Assembly: GCA_037074705.1 (NCBI GenBank)
Contig: CM073595.1
Location: 53,811,639-53,875,638, forward strand
Direction of reading: 5' to 3'
DNA from: Zhengitettix transpicula
Lineage: Eukaryota > Arthropoda > Insecta > Orthoptera > Tetrigidae
DNA: 64,000 bases
The number at the start of each line of letters is the position of its first letter. Within the stretch, counting starts at the first letter, position 1. Of this stretch, positions 12,301 to 20,282 are shown piece by piece. Made by a program: the position numbers and the translations under genes. Below the pieces are notes generated by a model that searched no databases, was not told the origin of the DNA, and saw only the letters and a program-made list of their open reading frames with translations.

Positions 12301-15300
12301 CTGAGGAGGATGTGTGCGTCGTGTTTAGATCGAACGGAGAGGCCGATCTCCCAGGATCTGTCGGGACGCAACAGTTTCCTCGTAACGCGGGACGGAGAGT
12401 TGGTTCGGATTTCTTCCAGACCTGTTGACAGACACCGGTACGACGGTTAATCCCATGAACGTACGCTGAGCAGCGATCCTAAGCGTCAATTAATCTGGCG
12501 AGAGAAACGTCAACAGATAGTTCACTAAAGATTACACTTTTTGATGAATTATGAAACGAATTAATCTGGTTAAAATCCCGCGTCCCTGCCTGATTACGTT
12601 GTCGCGAGGTCATTCAAAGAGCCGAGAGATGATAACATCCCCTACTTAACACCGTGCACTGTTATGCAAGCATTTCTGAATAAACTTTCATAAACCAACA
12701 CGAGGCTGGTTTCTCGGGTACGAAGTTAATTTAGACTATAAAATTAATCGACGTATGTACCATGAAATTTAATTAAAAAACGCCAAGTGAAGATAAGAGT
12801 CCCAGAATCCCACGAAAAATAAACCTGTGAAATAACTATTGAGGGTATTTAATTGTAGCGCGATAGTTTTATAATTGGTATTTATATATTTTATTTTAAT
12901 ATAATTAGATATTAGCAAGAGTTGGAATTTGACCAGGCGCCGCCGTGGCGGATAGATAATCCGTTCGGTCTGGACTTAGGCACGTAGTATGTTGACCCTC
13001 GGAGTGTCGCACTGTGGGAAATATTTCTCCAAAGTCCCAGAAATTGAATTAACACTTGGCTGCCTTAACCAATCACATTTCTTGGTCCAGGAAAGATCGG
13101 TCCAAAATTGGTCGAGAACATTGATATTTCTCATCCAGGGAAGGGGCTGTAAAGAACCGACGCCAGGGACGGACGTACAGCCCCAAACTTACATCATCCA
13201 GAGGACTCTGAGAGAACGAGGGTGCTACATGATCACGGCCAGAAATGGACGAAAGGTAACTGCCAAGTGTCTTAATCCTTGACGCGCCGTAAACCATGGT
13301 TTAACTTGGGATTAAGGGATCCGATTTTATTTGTCCATGTTCAGTTAAATTATTAATCAATTCTGGAAACTATCTCTTTATTTTATCATTTAATAAACCA
13401 ACCACTACAGAATATAAACGACTCTCAAGAAAAGGTTTTCTCTCGTCAGCCTGAATACCCGAAATCAGTTTTCATATCACGATTTCTTGAACTTTAATGT
13501 AAGTTTAATTATGTGTTATCTCACCTTCCCATCTGTAATCCGTGAACGACGGGATCGAAGTTTTATAACCCATGGAATTTACGACGTTACAGTCATACAT
13601 ACGCCATTTCGCAGTATTGGACGAATTCTGGCTGAAGTCGCAATCGATGGCACTTTCATTTGCCCGACTTACTTTCACAACTGAAAAAAAAAAACTTCGT
13701 GACATACAAAATAGCAGCGATATCTTGATGACTAATTATTTACTAACCTTGTAAAACATCGACTACATAAAGAAATTTATAAGATAGAAAATGGAGTACT
13801 AACACTATGATTAAACATTCCGTTATTTGCTCTTTACACGCGATTTGCCATAAATAATCTGTATCTTTAGAAAACGTTCACCCAGAATCAGCGAGAAGAA
13901 AATGTCAAAGATCACTACGAACTTCGAACTTGCTGACGCTGGGTCGTAAACAGTACTCGTAATATTTTAAAGTTATGTGCTACTGTTTTTATGAGGATAA
14001 CTAAGTAAAATAATAATATTACAACGGGAAGAGTGTTACCAAAACTCTGACCCGACTCAAAATATGCGTACGTAGTTTCCAATGGTATCTAATGTTTTTT
14101 TTTTCTTTCAAATAACCTTAGATTGTGTATTTTTTAAATACTACTCAAAACGTACGAATATTTTAGTTTTGAAAATATATGCTACTTTAAAAGAAGATTT
14201 TCAGCTACTGAATGATTAAAATTTATTTCGCTTTCGATGCTTATGCAGCCGCTTCTATGTATCATTGCACTGCACGGTCCCGTCTCTGTGTGCTGACCGG
14301 TCCGTAACACCGAAAAGAGGCACTTTGTTGAGCTTTACGGGTGGTGTAGAGGGGTGAAACATTGCAGGCAGCAATAGTGTGAGCAGGGAGTAGCACAGAC
14401 ACGGCCAGCTGGCTGCTTTAGCTGGAGTGAGTGCCCAGCAAGGAAAAGTTTTCAATTAAGAAGTAGATACTCCAACTGTTAAATTTTTTTTAAGAAGATA
14501 CATAAAATTAAGAAAAATGAATTCATCCTAAATTAATTTATGTGCTGTAGCACATGAGTACATGTGCACCAGCCACCACCGTTTGTAAATGTGATTCGCT
14601 ACATTACAAACATCACTAAAGGGTTTCTTCTTTTTCTTGTTGCATATTGTACCATAAAAATTTGATAAGATTCCTTGTAAATGTTGATATATAAGAACAG
14701 AAACAATTTCGTTCTCTCTCACAGATGCTACACGATGAGCCTAGCAGACTATATTATGTGTCATATCTTTGGAGAGCAGAAAACTTTTTTACTATTGACG
14801 ACTGCAGTTGAATAAAAAAACCAATATAATCTTTGCCTCGAAATGTAATGTGTCAGCACGTAAGATAGGATAATAAAGGTAGAGTATTAATCTGAAAAGC
14901 ATTCTTGCGATTATTTAAAATTAAGCAATGAAGTGGTGACCGTAGAGATGGTCTATGGAACATCCCTTCGCCTACCCGGGGAACTCAATTGTCCGAGCTC
15001 CAATTAAGCAGAACCGACTATGTTTGTGGGACGCCTTAATGAAACCATGCAGCATTTTAGGTTAGAAGATTCCAGGCACCACGGTATCCCGGCGACATTC
15101 GTCAGTAAAGATTTAGAGACTTGCAGCCATGTATTTCTACGAATGGACGCTGTGAGGAAGAGCCTGCAGGCATCCTACCAGGTGCTCAGCCGGGAACGAA
15201 AAGGTTTTAGAATACTAGTAAGCGGAAACACCAAATTAATAAACGTGGACCGACTGAAGCCAGCCGACACGATAGCTCATGTCCAGGAATACCAGAAAGT

Positions 15301-16230
15301 GTTTGAATACTTCCAAATTGTTTCCTTTTAACTCTTTTTCCTAATGTATACACACCAGTAAGGATATGACATTGTCAAAATAATTAAAACAATTTGTATG
15401 GAAAGGATAGAGAGAAAGGTTATGGCATACCAAAAATTGAAGCACGGCGTCGCTACTCAGGATGAATTCTTGTGGCGTTAGCCTCAATCATCAGGAGAAA
15501 GAACTTCAGTATCAGTTGAGCCAGCACCTTTCTCCCTTTCATACTATATATTGTAGTGAATGACGACCTTAAGTGGCCGCCCTTGTGTCCACCGCGGGCC
15601 TGAGTATGAATACATTAGGCGTGCACGTGTTTCTGTCTGAGAAGGCCAAAAGAAATCGCGAGTTCGCGTTCCTTTTTTTTTCATCGTTTGTGGGGGCGGA
15701 GTAGATATAAAGACTCCGAACCCGGGTAAGAGAGACACAGACGCTGGGAGACGGGGACGCAGGCAGAGGAGGCAGACGGGGACGGAGACGGAGAGGCAGA
15801 CAGAGACGCAAGAAGAGACGCAGAGAGACAGGGAGACGGAGAGGCAGACAGAGACGCAAGAAGAGACGCAGAGAGACAGGGAGACGGAGACGCGGAGGTT
15901 TTGAGGGACGTCCATCGCAGGGAGGCCGAAGAAGGAGATCGTGTGCTGACGCCACAATTTAAGTAAGCATCACAATATATGTAAAGTACATTCAAAAGTG
16001 GAATTCTTTTACACAGTGCGGAGGTAGACTCTGTTCTTGAATAGCCACCGAACCGCCCACATTACCCTGTTGAGAAGGAGAACTTTTTAATCAAGCCGGA
16101 GCTAATTTTAATTTTATGCAGACCAATGTATATCTGCTGGCGCCCAACAATATTTTTTAATGTATTTTTTGTAGTTTCAATGTAATAAAGTTTATTTTTT
16201 TAATATTAAGTAATAAAAGGGCAAATCATT

Positions 16231-16275
<45 letters not shown>

Positions 16276-18715
16276 ATTAAAAGGAATTATAATTAATTAA
16301 TAAACAAAAATTTTGGTTTTGCGATTGTTGGCGGCCTAAACACGAGTTGTGTACAAGAATATGTGGCGATAATGCATGCTTGCTGGGTATTATCTAAATT
16401 CATTTTACGAGACGCGCAGAGCCCCAGTTTTGTGGGGAGCGGTGCTCCAGAGTGTATGGTAGGAGACGTTGGAGAAAGGACAAAAATTCAGAAAGTGTGT
16501 AGCTGTATGTAGTTTAACAGCTCTAATATGCAAAAACTGTCCACGGTTTCCAGTCTGTGAGCAAATAATTACGACGATACTACGTCGACTGTTCTTTCCC
16601 TGTTACGAGTTAGACATTTTCTTCAATTATTGGGAGCCAGGTTATTGAATGCAACAAATAACAAAACTTTGAGTATGGTAGTAAGATTTTGATAGAGAAA
16701 ACAGAGAAATGTGTTGTATGTAATCTCAGCAAGCAGTAAGTGTTGCTCATTAAAATCAGTGTATAATGGCCTGTATATAAAGTGTTAATAATCGCGCGCG
16801 TGTGTGTACGAGCCCATTACATGGTACAACAAATTTTAAGATAAAACTGCACAATTTATTATCTGTAAACCCTCCATTACATTATATCTTATCGTCAGAT
16901 TTCCGATTTTAAATTTCATCTCTCATATTTTGTATTTTTTAAAAATATTCTATTGATTTTTTAAATTAACGCCTTCATAACTTTGTGAATTTAATTGTTT
17001 CATACAATTATTCGTTATTGAAGGCCCTGAGATATAGCCGTGGTATATTGTCATGTATTAATATGTAATGTAATTTCAGTACTTGCTTTAATAAATTAAT
17101 TTGGTTGTATACTTTAAATCTCGATTTATTTTTAATTAAAACATACGATCATTTTAAAGTAAATACTACAAAATTGAAACCTCAGCGTGAGGATTTGTTT
17201 GAATTAAATCATTACAAATTGCTGTCGTTAGCGTGTGGCACGTTTTAACCTTGTTTTTAATTATCATTTTATGAAATACTACAATATATATAAATGTGTG
17301 TGTGTGAATAGGACTGGGACATTGTCAATATAATTAAAATAACTGTTATGGAAAGGAATGAAAGCAAGTTTGTGACTTACCTAAACTTGAAGTTCAGAGT
17401 CACCATAGATAGGTGCAGAGAGAGCCTCCTCCTTCAGCAGAAGTGTTCTGGCCACTGGCAGAAATTCAGATGGGCCTGCCTTAATGCTAGTTTTCTCTCT
17501 CTTCTTAAATGTTAAATTTTTTTTGTTCGAGTTCCACGTCATTACCAAAATAATTTTAAGTATCTCACGTTAATACTGTTGAGAACAATGTATGGAAGCA
17601 AAACTACTACAAGAACCTTCCAAATAAGACAAACTTTCTGCCAATTAGGTTGGCTTCGTAAGCTGCCCTGTGACTGTCATGATGTAGTAATAAATATTTG
17701 TATAAAGTAATCAAAAATGCCAATATATTATGGACTCACCAGTTACAGCTCTGAAGTAAATGTTGTGTATAATGTTTTTGTACATATTTAGGCTATTTTA
17801 CATATTAGTTATTTTCCAATTTGCATTTGGCTGTTTTATACACACAATGAAATGGTTTCTTTTCATGAACAATTTTTATTCATGTCTTCAAACGTTTATT
17901 GCGTCATGGGTATGAAAATGTCTTGTATGAAAATCTTCAACCTTTATTCAAATGGTAGGAATGACTAGTTTGAATGCCCTGTTTTCCGATTTTTAGATGT
18001 GAACTATACAGCATTTGAAATTGTAATAAAGATATTCACTTCAAAGTGCATTTGGTGCTAGCAAGTATTGAGAATGAGTTTGGTGTTATTCATTAATTGC
18101 TACTATTCATAAATTCCCATAAATACAAATCAGATAACGGAACACCCAAACAACCTTTCTCGACTAAACTTTTCATTGACAAAACTTACAAATAACTGGA
18201 GATGAAGTACTAAATGCAAATTATTTTACTTGATAGACTTCTTAATTCTGGGTGAAATAATGCTTATAAACCATACGATACGTTCAAGTGAGATCTTAAG
18301 TTGAAGTATTGAAGGTATTATACCTGGCTTGCTCATGTCTTTGGCGAGTGGCGCGGTCCAAACCATGGCCGACTTTGTGCTGTTGCCTGTTGCCAAGCAG
18401 ATAACGGTCTTGGCGTGATTTTCTGGGTTCATCGTAACCAACAATGCCCTTCCCGAAGATTCGTTCCTGTTTCCTGCATGCAAAGATGACAAAAATAATT
18501 TTTCACCTTTCTTCTCATAAAATTGCCTGAAATATTAAGAAGTACAACAAAGGAAGAGATAAAACACAGCAAACCTGAATTTGAGCAAACAACACATGGG
18601 TGGAAGGAAAGCTTGAAAAATCATATCGAGATTCAGTTCCAAAAATTAAGTTTCATCGACCATGAGAACAATTAATTTATAGGAAATTTAAATGTTTCAG
18701 ATTATAATATAAACT

Positions 18716-18765
<50 letters not shown>

Positions 18766-20282
18766 TGATTAGAAGTTGAAGATTAAGGAAATTGTTTTGA
18801 AAAATCAAATATTTGTTAATTATAATGATAAAAAAAAGTAGGGGTACTAAAACTAGAAATTGTAGAGTGTGAAAGAATTTAGGAAAATGGAGGACAATAA
18901 TAATAATAAGAAACTCATTATGCATTAGAATATATAAAGATAAAATGTCCTGAATTTCATAACGAAAAGTAATATTTAATTATACATTGAAATGGGCTTC
19001 CAAGGTTTTTAAAATAATATTAATACATCAAAGAACTTAAGAGAACAAAGTTTCCAGTTGTATATAAAGCACACACAATATCCAGAATATTATTCCTAAT
19101 TAGTTTACTTAATATTATGGATAATATTTCAATTAGGCCGAAGCGAGGTTATTAAGCACCCAACAGGACTAACCCCCATGATGGTGGTATCTAATTATGA
19201 GGTTGATGCCTCTATTTACCCACTACAATTGCAGTTTTTCAATTAACAGAATAAAGAACAAAACCCTAAATTACATTGAGCATGTTCCATCCACACATTT
19301 GCAACCTCTCGGAGCTGTCAATTCTACATATATTCGTACTAAACATGTCAAAAAGGAAGAAAATTACTCTGAGGGAAAGGTAAAATAAAAATATCTTGTC
19401 AAATTTTAAACAAGGAATTAATTACGAAATTATTGTAATTCAATATAATATATTAATATAATGCAATAATTATTGTAGATACTACTCATACAAGTACATA
19501 CATTATCATAAAAGTGATCTTCTCCTGAAACACATTAGTCAAGTTTTGAACCAACCTCAGCAGCTTCTAATAAAGAATTCATAGTCATTTAAATTAAAAT
19601 GTCAACCTAAATAAAAATTGAATATTGCAATATACCCTAAACGTTTTGCAGTTGAATGTCTATACTCAATTCATTTTAGAAAAATAAATTCCAAACACTG
19701 AATATATTATTACATAATATATAATGTAATATTTGTTGAGATTGCCGAGGTTATGGTGAGGGCGAGACTTCAGAAAAGTGTGAAGTAGCGAAGTAAGCAT
19801 TTTATAAATACTGAAGCAAGGAATTGAATCCTTCATTAGTGATGTGTTCTCCGACTTAAAATAAAATAGAATTTATAAAACAAGTAACTTATATGGATGC
19901 GATAAAATTGATAAGCGTGTAGAGAAATGGGTACAGTAAGAAAGAAGATGCAGATAGTAATAACGTGTTCATCACAGTTTGGAGAGGTAAAGAAATGCAA
20001 TCAAGATCGAGAAGAAACATATCGTTTTTTCGTCCACTGATTCTGAGTTTGTAACGTTATTGCAAACTTTTAACAGTTTGTAATTGATGGATCAGTCTGT
20101 ACGGCAATTTATTGCTCTTTCAATAAAATATATTATAAATACAAGTTCCATCATCAATTATTTAATAAAATTGGAATAACCTCTGCATTATGTTTAGAAA
20201 AGAAACCACTAAAATTTTCCGATACTTACCAAGCGCTGATGAGAGCACGAGTCTCCAAACAAATGCTAGAATCAATTGTAAC
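176..20282 (-). CDS. Multidomain cell-surface protein, Tie-receptor-like ectodomain (partial, 12 putative exons)
   Basis: This is a gene model built from twelve putative minus-strand exons: 20282-20230, 18473-18324, 13680-13525, 12421-12138, 11743-11542, 11474-11290, 9708-9573, 5066-4959, 4893-4732, 4535-4404, 2330-2209 and 368-176. Each has an AG acceptor and GT donor, and every junction joins in frame, giving about 627 codons. Domain order is signal-like, Ig-like, Cys-containing, Methyltransf_FA-like, galectin-like, two EGF-like units and FN3. Phase 1 joints dominate, as expected for shuffled extracellular modules. EGF repeats followed by FN3 recall Tie-type receptor tyrosine kinases, but neither membrane span nor kinase is inside the window, so a secreted or non-kinase protein remains possible. 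The model is most secure from 12421 to 176 and least secure at the first exon. A LINE and a Gypsy fragment lie in its introns. Confidence 0.7.
369..2208. other. Intron within the FN3 domain, with a GA-rich tract
   Basis: AT-rich intronic sequence with no further exon I can support. It holds the purine-rich tract described separately (1461-1689). A plus-strand open frame at 1079-1336 has no recognisable motif or splice context. Confidence 0.5.
1461..1689. repeat. Purine-rich (GA)n microsatellite/minisatellite
   Basis: About 230 bases of almost pure G and A on the plus strand begin with a G9 run. They include four or more near-identical units of the type gagaagggagagaagagaa. The open frames here on both strands (Arg/Glu-rich or Ser/Leu-rich) are by-products of the repeat. 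Confidence 0.95.
2209..2330 (-). CDS. Fibronectin-III domain, first half
   Basis: A 122-bp exon with acceptor CGTTTTGGTTTCAG and donor GTACTT, phase 1 in and phase 0 out. The peptide is YPIMAQYPNVNATTNEVIVT, then VDSFGHNGEGVPVFFSIFLE. It reads as the A, B and C strands of a fibronectin type III domain with one N-glycosylation sequon (NATT). The phase 0 end matches the next exon at 368, giving one continuous FN3 fold. Confidence 0.8.
3560..4190 (+). other. Possible LTR-derived sequence ending in a PBS-like motif
   Basis: This intronic interval between the FN3 and EGF exons has a GC-rich block (3783-4000) unlike its surroundings. It ends in TTGTCACATGGCGCCCAAG at about 4178-4192. TGGCGCCCAA resembles a tRNA primer-binding site that follows the 5' LTR of insect Gypsy elements. 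I see no paired LTR, no target duplication and no pol sequence, so a solo LTR or remnant is only a suggestion. The open frame at 3802-4029 matches nothing I recognise. Confidence 0.25.
4404..4535 (-). CDS. EGF-like exon 2 of the receptor-like gene
   Basis: A 132-bp exon with acceptor CTCCGTTACAG and donor GTACGA, phase 1 at both ends. The peptide is CPPNKFGDQCQETCKRCQGT, then CDRFTGDCPEGCESGYIEPD and C, eight closely spaced cysteines in the C-P-x-x-x-F-G-x-x-C style used by Tie receptors and MEGF/Draper-type proteins. The phase 1 end joins directly to the FN3 exon at 2330. Confidence 0.9.
4732..4893 (-). CDS. EGF-like exon 1 of the receptor-like gene
   Basis: A 162-bp exon with acceptor CCCTGTTCCAG and donor GTTAAG, phase 1 at both ends, which is the classic symmetrical EGF module. 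The peptide has eight cysteines: CPADYFMSDCSLKC, then MCSGVNICRND and NAVCSCSPGHQGIFC. The ending C-x-C-x-P-G-x-x-G-x-x-C is the EGF/laminin-EGF signature. GC-rich third positions support coding. Confidence 0.9.
4959..5066 (-). CDS. Galectin-like segment, third exon
   Basis: A 108-bp exon with acceptor TACTGTTTCAG and donor GTAAGG, phase 1 at both ends. Two frames are open. I chose the one giving TTEMTSWWDWTPACQILETD and VLLSRTASW because it alone continues in frame into the EGF exon at 4893 and has almost entirely G or C at third positions. The I-x-x-D-V-x-L-x-x segment fits the last strand of a galectin-like fold. The LINE begins only tens of bases upstream of this acceptor. Confidence 0.6.
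5148..5933 (+). CDS. LINE ORF1 protein: SAP motif, coiled coil, SGNH-hydrolase-like domain
   Basis: A 261-codon intact ORF. Residues 8-36 look like a SAP DNA-binding motif (LTVSELKKRLKAMGL, then KKPTLRRRL). Residues 48-70 contain a CxxC and a short coiled coil (KSLENRVKDLETLIKAL), followed by a lysine patch at 96-100. Residues 100-261 resemble an SGNH/GDSL esterase: a Ser-rich block I (VVLLMSSHGRG, near S106/S107), block III GGTNDIS (157-163) and the C-terminal H-G-L-H-x-N motif (238-243). Esterase-type ORF1 proteins are known in the CR1 group; the enzymatic role in retrotransposition is not settled. The start is the first ATG, at the head of the open frame. Confidence 0.85.
   Translation: MTGKSATLTVSELKKRLKAMGLPTTGKKPTLRRRLDDNEQQYEVSQHKCERCKSLENRVKDLETLIKALRPTEYQAEQEVIQKSTEDMLETLPATKKKKKVVLLMSSHGRGCSELLKEELGNDFEVCGIVKPGAPLSEVVKDAPALTNDADAVVLVGGTNDISEKGKVDWTVLQKVLPKMRAKKIFVSPIPARHDDPAAQRRTIFENRRLLAMGLDKIKNVSIVDLFNNLPRSGYTTHGLHMNYKGKRQFVLNISRQISRI
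5905..8883 (+). pseudogene. LINE ORF2: APE endonuclease and reverse transcriptase, one in-frame stop
   Basis: A single frame is open from 5905 to 8883 except for TGA at 7618-7620, between the endonuclease and the reverse transcriptase fingers. Endonuclease motifs in order are FYQNIQSLRN, LTEHW, IYRQPGS, VSGDFNVDYL, ETCIDYLL and LSDHKG, so the catalytic set looks complete. Reverse transcriptase motifs are [36 protein letters not shown] and LYADDTNLL, with the catalytic YADD intact, followed by the usual C-terminal region to 8883. No ATG occurs in the first stretch of the frame, and it overlaps the end of ORF1 by 29 bases in the +1 frame. The stop makes this copy unable to produce a full ORF2 protein by normal decoding. 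Confidence 0.88.
8884..9248 (+). repeat. LINE 3' UTR and (ATCT)n tail
   Basis: Noncoding sequence after the ORF2 stop ends in seven ATCT units (9221-9248) immediately before unrelated intron sequence. The microsatellite is best read as the LINE's own 3' terminus. Confidence 0.8.
9573..9708 (-). CDS. Galectin-like segment, second exon
   Basis: A 136-bp exon with a strong T-rich acceptor (CTTTTTTTTCCAG) and a consensus donor GTATGT, phase 0 in and phase 1 out. The peptide is GDGTWREARFTGNPPWDSES, then DICVEINISGATLLIGSISE and GNYFD. The G-x-W-x-E-x-R core followed by NPPW and a V-E-I-x-I strand is reminiscent of the galectin signature around W-G-x-E-x-R, with changes. The exon lies 325 bases beyond the 3' end of the LINE; the LINE therefore occupies most of the intron between this exon and the one at 5066. 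Confidence 0.62.
11290..11474 (-). CDS. Galectin-like segment, first exon
   Basis: A 185-bp exon with acceptor ACTCTCGTTGCAG and donor GTAAGG, two bases of a split codon at the start and phase 0 at the end. An earlier donor (GTAAGA after 11338) would shorten it by 48 bp without changing phase. The peptide includes VEIVMLYAIIEQTQTFHVSV and ILTDVRFGDDFVMEPTEDLV. The pattern of a hydrophobic strand, F-x-V-x-x, then an acidic strand resembles the first strands of a galectin carbohydrate-recognition domain, but this is inference from pattern only. Confidence 0.6.
11542..11743 (-). CDS. Methyltransf_FA-like domain, second half
   Basis: A 202-bp exon with acceptor TTCTTTCGCAG and donor GTAAGA, phase 0 in and phase 1 out. 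The peptide runs GKFLSEYKWLHLLLSC, GITTFSVWRNGDEEPVLILD and THISLESRHGSAALWRLHD. The order of an aromatic W-H strand, a variable G-x-W/G turn, a P-x-L-x-x-D strand and a closing G-x-x-A-x-W strand fits the second half of the Methyltransf_FA fold begun in the exon at 12421. GC-rich third positions and a clean phase 0 join support a single domain split by one intron. Confidence 0.78.
12138..12421 (-). CDS. Methyltransf_FA-like domain, first half
   Basis: A 284-bp exon with acceptor CTGTCAACAG, starting with two bases of a split codon and ending phase 0 at GTG|GTATCA (an alternative donor three bases earlier keeps the phase). The peptide contains VRSKHDAHILLSSGPD and STLWIILGGWHSANSQKSVI, then RWCREG. 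The DAH-x-LL, I-GGW and KSVIR elements match my recollection of the farnesoic acid O-methyltransferase domain (Pfam Methyltransf_FA), a beta-rich module found in arthropod proteins and not a proven methyltransferase. Third codon positions are strongly GC-rich against an AT-rich background, which supports this frame. Confidence 0.8.
13525..13680 (-). CDS. Extracellular exon of the receptor-like gene, unassigned fold
   Basis: A 156-bp exon with an excellent acceptor (a T-rich tract ending in TTTTCAG) and donor GTGAGA, phase 1 at both ends. The peptide has two cysteines (AIDCDFSQNSSNTAKWRMYD, then CNVVNSMGYK), one clear N-glycosylation sequon (NSS) and ends in FTDYRWE. Joined directly to the exon at 12421 it would lie just before the Methyltransf_FA-like domain, and the terminal YRW may already be its first strand. 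I recognise no named family in this exon alone. Confidence 0.6.
14945..15331 (+). pseudogene. Ty3/Gypsy integrase C-terminal remnant
   Basis: One frame reads EMVYGTSLRLPGEL, a stop (TAA 15005-15007), then ATFVSKDLETCSHVFLRMDA, VRKSLQASYQVLSR and NVDRLKPAD to 15331. The V-Y-G-T-x-L-R-L-P-G, C-x-H-V-F-x-R-x-D-A-V-R and V-D-R-L-K-P-A motifs are those of the end of Gypsy-family pol. The rest of pol, including the integrase catalytic core and reverse transcriptase, is missing upstream. It lies in an intron of the minus-strand receptor-like gene. Confidence 0.85.
15362..15450 (+). repeat. Dispersed repeat copy 1
   Basis: Shares GACATTGTCAAxATAATTAA, TATGGAAAGGA and CxTGAAGxxCxGxGTC elements in the same order with 17310-17402. 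It directly follows the Gypsy pol remnant, so it may belong to that element's 3' end. Confidence 0.6.
15500..16200 (+). other. Possible Gypsy 3' LTR-like region
   Basis: Downstream of the integrase remnant come a TATA-like site (GATATAAAG at about 15706), a GC-rich tract containing the 48-bp minisatellite, a TGGCGCCCAACA motif at about 16138 and AATAAA at about 16182. Together these look like U3, R and polyadenylation parts of an LTR. The boundaries and a matching 5' LTR are not visible, so this is tentative. Confidence 0.3.
15785..15890. repeat. 48-bp minisatellite, about 2.2 copies
   Basis: The unit beginning gacggagaggcagacagaga recurs 48 bases later without change (for example gagacgcaagaagagacg at about 15803 and 15851). 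The flanks are built from the same ga/gac words. The Leu/Arg/Ser-rich open frames on the minus strand are products of this repeat. Confidence 0.85.
16234..16272. repeat. (TA)n microsatellite
   Basis: About 39 bases of alternating T and A. Confidence 0.95.
17310..17402 (+). repeat. Dispersed repeat copy 2
   Basis: The second copy of the repeat at 15362-15450, in the same orientation and roughly three-quarters identical by eye. No pol-like sequence precedes this one. Confidence 0.6.
18324..18473 (-). CDS. Ig-like exon of the receptor-like gene
   Basis: A 150-bp exon with acceptor TTTGCATGCAG and donor GTATAA, phase 1 at both ends. The reading includes RALLVTMNPENHAKTVICLA and then GNSTKSAMVW. 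The spacing of Cys and Trp (C, 13 residues, W) with a preceding beta-strand-like run is what the first half of an immunoglobulin-type domain shows, with a likely N-glycosylation site (NST). The second half of the fold is not obvious in the next exon, so the Ig label is tentative. Two frames are open across this exon; this one was chosen because its phase fits the chain. Confidence 0.6.
18717..18762. repeat. (TA)n microsatellite
   Basis: About 46 bases of alternating T and A, in the interval between the Ig-like exon and the candidate signal-peptide exon. Confidence 0.95.
20230..20282 (-). CDS. Candidate signal-peptide exon of the receptor-like gene
   Basis: A 53-bp stretch lies between an acceptor (TTCTTGTTTTGTAG) and a strong donor (GTAAGT). 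One frame encodes the hydrophobic run LQLILAFVWRLVLSSAL, typical of a secretory signal core. The exon begins with one base of a split codon and ends phase 1, matching the next exon at 18473. There is no in-frame ATG in the exon or in the open stretch just upstream. The start codon would have to come from an upstream exon, for example one ending in AT so that AT plus G gives ATG. The exon is short and could be chance; the support is the donor, the hydrophobicity and the phase. Confidence 0.35.

Larger units (their letters stand above)
12139..18323. other. Introns of the receptor-like gene outside annotated exons
   Basis: Between the supported exons this stretch holds a GC-rich block (about 14240-14455) that may be a repeat insertion, the Gypsy remnant (14945-15331), a possible LTR-like region with a minisatellite, a TA microsatellite and a dispersed repeat. 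A pair of open frames on opposite strands at 12989-13297 could not be tied to either strand. Confidence 0.4.

Noticed and set aside
12989..13297. Opposing open frames with splice-like signals (plus: ending NGRK|gtaact; minus: YLSSISGRDHV ending at GTAAGT)
   Set aside because: The plus frame has no partner exons. The minus candidate needs a phase that does not fit its neighbours, while 13680-13525 joins 12421 directly in phase.
15544..15995. Three overlapping minus-strand ORFs of 104-137 codons
   Set aside because: Low-complexity products of the 48-bp minisatellite.
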